Shown: positions 59,839-64,000 of the stretch, piece by piece
Layout: each line of letters begins with the position of its first letter
How positions within the stretch are numbered: the first letter of the stretch is position 1
Origin: Pseudaminobacter soli (ex Li et al. 2025)
Lineage (GTDB): Bacteria; Pseudomonadota; Alphaproteobacteria; Rhizobiales; Rhizobiaceae
Length of the DNA: 64,000 bases
Assembly: GCF_003012705.1 (NCBI RefSeq)
Contig: NZ_PXYL01000007.1
Span: forward strand, 62,001-126,000
Direction: 5' to 3'
Program-made: the position numbers and the translations under genes
The notes under the pieces: generated by a model
Databases searched by the model: none
What the model saw: the letters and a program-made list of their open reading frames with translations, nothing else
What the model was told of the DNA's origin: nothing

Positions 59839-61022
59839 CAAGCGCCATCAATACCCTGCGGGTGCAGCTTGGGGGCAACCTCCGCGAAAACGGGATGATG
59901 CTGGCGCTGCTCGCCATCGTCTTCTTCTTCCTCGTGGTGGTGCGCGCCGTGCAGGACGTGGACTTCCTGTCGGCGCAGAACATCACCAACCTGTTCCTGC
60001 AGAATTCCTACGTCATCATCATGGCGCTCGGCATGCTGCTGGTGATCGTGGCCGGGCATATCGACCTGTCGGTCGGCTCGGTCGCCGCCTTCACCGGCGC
60101 TGTGGCGGGAACGCTCACGGTCTATGCCGGCTGGCCGGTCTATGCCGTGATCCCGACGGTGTTGGTGGTCGGTGCGCTGATCGGCGCCGCGCAGGGCTAC
60201 TGGATCGCCTTCTGGCGCATTCCTTCCTTCATCGTCACGCTCGCCGGCATGCTGGTTTTCCGCGGCCTGACGCTATGGCTGCTGGCCGGCCAGAACATCG
60301 GCCCCTTTCCGCGCGCTTTCCAGTCGCTCTCGACCGGCTTCATCCCAGACATTTTTGGCGTCGATCGTCCGAACGTCACGGCGCTTGTCATCGTCGTGCT
60401 CGCCATCGCAGGCCTTGTCTGGCGCAGCCTGAAGAGCCGCAACCAGGACATCGCCTTCGGCATGGAGGTCGGCTCATCCGCCATGTTCTGGCTGCGCAAC
60501 TGCCTGATTGCCGTGGCGCTGCTCTTTGTCGGCTGGAAGCTTGCTAGCTTTCGGGGCTTGCCCAATGTGCTGATCGTCATGTCGGTGCTGATCGCGGCCT
60601 ACAGCTTCTTCACCAACCAGACGACCACCGGCCGGCGCATCTATGCCGTGGGCGGCAATGAGAAGGCGGCGCGGCTTTCGGGCATCAAGACCGAACGGCT
60701 CGTCTTCCTCACCTTCGTCAACATGGGCGTCCTTGCGTCGCTCGCCGGTATGATCGTCACCGCCCGTCTCAATTCGGCGACACCGAAGGCAGGCGTTGGC
60801 TTCGAACTCGACGTGATTGCGGCGGTGTTCATCGGCGGCGCATCGATGTCCGGCGGCTCCGGCAAGGTGGTCGGCGTGGTGGTCGGCGCGCTCATCATGG
60901 GCATCATGAACAACGGCATGTCGATCATGGGAATCGGCATCGACTACCAGCAGGTCATCAAGGGGCTGGTGCTGCTGCTCGCCGTCATCTTCGACGTCTA
61001 CAACAAGAACAAGCAGGGCTAG
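59835..61022 (+). CDS. gguB: Sugar ABC transporter permease GguB
   Basis: A 395-residue permease with about 10 membrane segments. Family motifs are [60 protein letters not shown], and [20 protein letters not shown]. It is the membrane partner of GguA. The start is a GTG at 59835, overlapping the gguA stop (GTGA). gguC begins 3 nt after its stop. Confidence 0.94.
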   Translation: MTSAINTLRVQLGGNLRENGMMLALLAIVFFFLVVVRAVQDVDFLSAQNITNLFLQNSYVIIMALGMLLVIVAGHIDLSVGSVAAFTGAVAGTLTVYAGWPVYAVIPTVLVVGALIGAAQGYWIAFWRIPSFIVTLAGMLVFRGLTLWLLAGQNIGPFPRAFQSLSTGFIPDIFGVDRPNVTALVIVVLAIAGLVWRSLKSRNQDIAFGMEVGSSAMFWLRNCLIAVALLFVGWKLASFRGLPNVLIVMSVLIAAYSFFTNQTTTGRRIYAVGGNEKAARLSGIKTERLVFLTFVNMGVLASLAGMIVTARLNSATPKAGVGFELDVIAAVFIGGASMSGGSGKVVGVVVGALIMGIMNNGMSIMGIGIDYQQVIKGLVLLLAVIFDVYNKNKQG

Positions 61023-61025
61023 GCA

Positions 61026-61997
61026 ATGCTTCTCAGTCAGATCAGGGGCGGTGGCGTTGCGGTGCGCGGCGCCGCGACGGCCACGGCAAGGCTCGTTCCC
61101 GGCGCCACCATTTTCGACCTCGCGAATGAGGCGATTGCCCAGGGGTGTCCGCTCGCAAGCCTTGTTCCGCAAGGCGGCGAGACGCTGGACCTCGCCGGGC
61201 TGGCGGCAATGGGCGCGCTCGATCTGCCGCTGCGCCATCCCGATCCGTCGCGCATGTATCTGACCGGTACCGGCCTGACGCATACCGGCTCGGCCTCGGC
61301 GCGCGACGCAATGCATGCGCCCGCCGAAGGGCTGTCCGACAGTATGAAGATGTTCCGCATGGGTCTCGATGGCGGAAGGCCGGCGGCCGGAAGCGTCGGC
61401 GTGCAGCCGGAGTGGTTCTACAAGGGTACGGGCGCAACGGCGGTCGCGCCGGGCGATCCGCTCGTTTCGCCGGCCTTTGCGCTCGACGGTGGCGAGGAGC
61501 CGGAGATCGCCGCCTTCTATTTGATCGCGCCCGACGGCACGCCATGCCGCGTCGGCTTCTCGCTCGCCAACGAGTTCTCCGACCACGTGACCGAGCGGAT
61601 CAACTATCTGTTCCTCGCGCACTCCAAGCTTCGCCCTGCCTCTTTCGGGCCGGAACTGCTGGTCGGCGATCTGCCCGAGGATATTCGCGGCACCTCGCGC
61701 ATCCTGCGGGGCGGCAACGTGGTCTGGGAAAAGCCTTTCCTGTCGGGCGAGGCGAACATGTCCCACTCAATCGCCAATCTCGAACATCACCATTTCAAGT
61801 ACGGCCTGTTCCGCCAGCCGGGCGATCTGCACGTGCATATGTTCGGCACGGCGACGCTGTCCTTCGCCGACGGCGTCAAGCCGGAGGAAGGCGATGTCTT
61901 TGAAATCTCGGCGCCGGATTTCGGCCTGCCGCTCGCCAATCCGCTGGCGATCGCGAAGGAGCCGACCGAGCGCGCCGTCGCCGTCAAGGTCTTGTGA
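61026..61997 (+). CDS. gguC: GguC/AraD1 family protein
   Basis: A 323-residue protein of the AraD1/GguC family with a fumarylacetoacetate-hydrolase-type fold in the C-terminal half. The readable segments are GLTHTGSASARDAMHAPAEG in the N-terminal third, and EPEIAAFYLIAPDGTPCRVG, then FSLANEFSDHVTERINYLFL. In L-arabinose pathways AraD1 is proposed to act after arabonate dehydratase on the keto-deoxy acid. That fits the next gene, an arabonate dehydratase. The direct reaction of GguC is not certain. Confidence 0.88.
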   Translation: MLLSQIRGGGVAVRGAATATARLVPGATIFDLANEAIAQGCPLASLVPQGGETLDLAGLAAMGALDLPLRHPDPSRMYLTGTGLTHTGSASARDAMHAPAEGLSDSMKMFRMGLDGGRPAAGSVGVQPEWFYKGTGATAVAPGDPLVSPAFALDGGEEPEIAAFYLIAPDGTPCRVGFSLANEFSDHVTERINYLFLAHSKLRPASFGPELLVGDLPEDIRGTSRILRGGNVVWEKPFLSGEANMSHSIANLEHHHFKYGLFRQPGDLHVHMFGTATLSFADGVKPEEGDVFEISAPDFGLPLANPLAIAKEPTERAVAVKVL

Positions 61998-62031
61998 CGG
62001 CGACCGACAGACCAGGAAAGAGAGGCCGATA

Positions 62032-63777
62032 ATGAGCCGTTTCACGCCCAAGCCGTGGCCGCGCAAGCTGCGTTCGCAGGAATGGTACGGCGGCACCAGC
62101 CGCGACGTCATCTATCACCGGGGCTGGCTGAAGAACCAGGGCCATCCGCACGACCTGTTCGACGGTCGCCCGGTGATCGGCATCCTCAACACATGGTCCG
62201 ACCTCACCCCCTGCAACGGCCATCTGCGCGAGCTTGCCGAAAAGGTGAAGGCAGGCGTGTGGGAAGCCGGCGGCTTCCCGGTGGAAGTGCCGGTCTTCTC
62301 GGCATCGGAGAACACTTTTCGTCCCACCGCGATGATGTTCCGCAACCTCGCGGCATTGGCCACGGAAGAGGCGATCCGCGGCCAGCCGATCGACGGCTGC
62401 GTGCTGCTGGTGGGCTGCGACAAGACCACGCCGTCGCTGCTGATGGCTGCTGCCTCCTGCGACCTGCCCTCCATCGTCGTCACCGGCGGGCCGATGCTCA
62501 ACGGCTGGTTCCGGGGCGAGCGCGTCGGTTCGGGCACGCATCTGTGGAAATTCTCGGAAGCCGTGAAGGCAGGCGAGATGACGCAAGCCGAATTCCTCGA
62601 GGCCGAAGCCTCGATGAGCCGCTCGACGGGCGCCTGCAACACCATGGGCACGGCCTCCACCATGGCCTCGATGGCCGAGGCGCTGGGCATGGCGCTTTCC
62701 GGCAATGCCGCCATTCCGGCCGTCGATTCCCGTCGCCGCGTGATGGCGCAACTCACCGGCCGGCGCATCGTGCAGATGGTCAAGGATGATCTGAAGCCGT
62801 CCGACATCATGACTCGCGATGCCTTCGAGAACGCCATCCGCGTCAACGGCGCGATTGGCGGCTCGACCAACGCCGTGATCCACCTTCTGGCGATCGCCGG
62901 CCGCGTCGGTATCGATCTGACGCTCGACGATTGGGACCGGCTCGGCCGCGAGGTTCCGACCATCGTCAACCTCATGCCGTCGGGCAAATATCTCATGGAA
63001 GAATTCTTCTATGCCGGCGGTCTGCCCGTCGTCATCAAGCGGCTCGGCGAATCCGGGCTGTTGAACAAGGATGCGCTGACCGTTTCCGGCGAGACGATCT
63101 GGCATGAGGTGAAGCACGTCGCCAACTACAACGAGGACGTCATTCTGCCGACTGAAAAGGCGCTGACGCAGCATGGCGGCATCGCGGTGCTGAAGGGCAA
63201 TCTCGCGCCCAATGGCGCGGTGCTGAAGCCGTCGGCGGCCTCGCCGCATCTCCTAAAGCATCGCGGCCGCGCGGTCGTCTTCGAGGACATCGACGACTAC
63301 AAGGCCAAGATCAATGACGACGCACTCGACATCGACGAGACCTGCGTCATGGTCATGAAGAACTGCGGTCCGAAGGGTTATCCGGGCATGGCCGAGGTCG
63401 GCAATATGGGCCTGCCGCCCAAGGTGCTGAAGAAGGGCATCACCGACATGGTGCGTATTTCAGACGCGCGCATGTCCGGCACGGCCTATGGCACGGTGGT
63501 GCTGCACACCTCGCCCGAGGCGGCCGTCGGCGGCCCGTTGGCGGTCGTCAGAAACGGCGACATGATCGAGATAGACGTGGCCGAGCGGAGCATCCATCTG
63601 GACATATCGGACGAAGAACTGCAGGCGCGCCTTGCCGCGTGGACGCCGAACACGCCGGCGCCACAGGGCGGCTACATGCAGATCTTCCACACCCATGTTC
63701 AGGGTGCCGACACGGGCGCGGATTTCGACTTCCTGCGCGGTTGCCGCGGCGCGCCGGTCGGTAGAGATAGTCACTGA
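62032..63777 (+). CDS. L-arabonate dehydratase (IlvD/Edd family)
   Basis: A 581-residue [2Fe-2S] sugar-acid dehydratase. The cluster cysteines are seen in NTWSDLTPCNGHLREL near residue 60, VGCDKTTPSLLMAA near residue 128, and STGACNTMGTASTM. The active-site region KNCGPKGYPGMAEVGNMGLP is near residue 444, and the metal-binding ISDARMSGTAYGTVVLH follows. It resembles arabonate/xylonate dehydratases more than IlvD or Edd, and its place after chvE-gguABC suggests L-arabonate. AAGAGAGG precedes the ATG at 62032. Confidence 0.88.
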   Translation: MSRFTPKPWPRKLRSQEWYGGTSRDVIYHRGWLKNQGHPHDLFDGRPVIGILNTWSDLTPCNGHLRELAEKVKAGVWEAGGFPVEVPVFSASENTFRPTAMMFRNLAALATEEAIRGQPIDGCVLLVGCDKTTPSLLMAAASCDLPSIVVTGGPMLNGWFRGERVGSGTHLWKFSEAVKAGEMTQAEFLEAEASMSRSTGACNTMGTASTMASMAEALGMALSGNAAIPAVDSRRRVMAQLTGRRIVQMVKDDLKPSDIMTRDAFENAIRVNGAIGGSTNAVIHLLAIAGRVGIDLTLDDWDRLGREVPTIVNLMPSGKYLMEEFFYAGGLPVVIKRLGESGLLNKDALTVSGETIWHEVKHVANYNEDVILPTEKALTQHGGIAVLKGNLAPNGAVLKPSAASPHLLKHRGRAVVFEDIDDYKAKINDDALDIDETCVMVMKNCGPKGYPGMAEVGNMGLPPKVLKKGITDMVRISDARMSGTAYGTVVLHTSPEAAVGGPLAVVRNGDMIEIDVAERSIHLDISDEELQARLAAWTPNTPAPQGGYMQIFHTHVQGADTGADFDFLRGCRGAPVGRDSH

Positions 63778-63848
63778 GACGGAGGTGCGTGCCGCCTTTC
63801 CGGCGGGACGCTTGAATAGCAGTAGACGAACACGATACTTGCCCCACT

Positions 63849-63900
63849 GCATGGCTGGCCCTCGCTGACTAGATCCGGGTCAGCCATGCGGTCTTTTTTT
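63849..63900 (+). terminator. Rho-independent terminator of the chvE-ggu-dehydratase operon
   Basis: GCATGGCTG (63849-63857) pairs with CAGCCATGC (63881-63889), with further pairing inside the loop, followed by a run of seven T residues at 63894-63900. Confidence 0.85.
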
Positions 63901-63935
63901 GGGGGGCAGCGGCGGCGCCGGGGCGCGCCTCACAG

Positions 63936-64000
63936 TCAGTCGTGGAAGGCGTCCGTGACGCGCCGTTGCCCAAGCAGGAAGGCATCCGCCACATGGATCA
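63936..64000 (-). CDS. Possible C-terminal end of a minus-strand gene entering the window
   Basis: The last 65 nt read on the minus strand as IHVADAFLLGQRRVTDAFHD followed by a stop. The composition looks coding and the frame has no stop up to the window edge, but only 21 codons are visible. The product cannot be named. Confidence 0.35.
   Translation of the reverse strand, partial: IHVADAFLLGQRRVTDAFHD

Noticed and set aside
60474-61766. A 430-codon minus-strand frame opposite gguB and gguC
   Set aside because: Antisense shadow with His/Arg-rich unnatural composition.

Overview
The window looks like a chromosomal segment of a high-GC alphaproteobacterium of the order Rhizobiales, most like Mesorhizobium or a close relative in the Phyllobacteriaceae. 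The reasons are a RirA iron regulator with the three-cysteine pattern of rhizobia, a hemP-hmuSTUV heme operon, a gbpR-chvE-gguABC sugar locus, DUF982, DUF1289 and DUF2842 proteins, a PleC/PdhS-like kinase and the rplM-rpsI/argC/speB neighbourhood. No intact insertion sequence, CRISPR array, rRNA or replication origin was seen. One tRNA (Pro, GGG) is present. The taxonomic call is an inference from gene content.

Layout. 1-5.2 kb: heme uptake, with an outer-membrane receptor (cut by the window edge) divergent from hemP-hmuS-hmuT-hmuU-hmuV. The intergenic region carries a 12-bp inverted repeat and a match to the RirA IRO box. 5.2-5.7 kb: rirA itself, convergent with the operon. 6-10 kb: acetyltransferase, DUF445 protein, phasin, MaoC hydratase and maleylacetoacetate isomerase. 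10.2-17.6 kb: a FixJ/LuxR response regulator, a hybrid kinase and a FIST-domain sensor beside a form II coxS-coxL-coxM molybdenum hydroxylase operon. 17.6-21.5 kb: small proteins, DedA, DUF982 and an EF-hand protein. 21.6-22.9 kb: a truncated phage-type integrase remnant directly upstream of dusA. 23-24.4 kb: ArsR, SRPBCC protein and a ClpP paralog. 24.4-34.3 kb: aspartic protease, DUF1289, cobT, sensor kinase, nuclease, GST, uracil-DNA glycosylase-like protein, Lrp regulator, GlsB and YidB-like proteins, a CbiZ-type cobinamide amidohydrolase and a Na+/H+ antiporter.

34.3-37 kb is gene-poor. It holds tRNA-Pro and two small exported low-complexity proteins; one of these is built from four perfect-length 13-residue Asn/Gly repeats. 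37-41 kb: polysaccharide export, with a WcaJ-type initiating transferase, a Wza-type lipoprotein and a shortened, apparently kinase-dead Wzz/BY-kinase protein. 41-50.6 kb: housekeeping and metabolism (ctaA, an aminoglycoside-kinase-like gene, argC, speB, rpsI, rplM, thioesterase, enoyl-CoA hydratase, metY). 50.6-56 kb: cupin, two neighbouring left-handed beta-helix acetyltransferases (one close to CatB), cytochrome P450, a sarcosine-oxidase-like flavoprotein and an AhpD-like protein. 56-64 kb: gbpR divergent from chvE-gguA-gguB-gguC and an L-arabonate dehydratase, which together form a pentose/galactose uptake and oxidation locus ending at a strong terminator.

The most unusual points are the integrase remnant next to dusA, the FIST/kinase/regulator set beside the cox operon, the 13-residue repeat protein, the degenerate Wzz protein, and several well-formed palindromes in regulatory regions (heme, rirA, arsR, gbpR-chvE).
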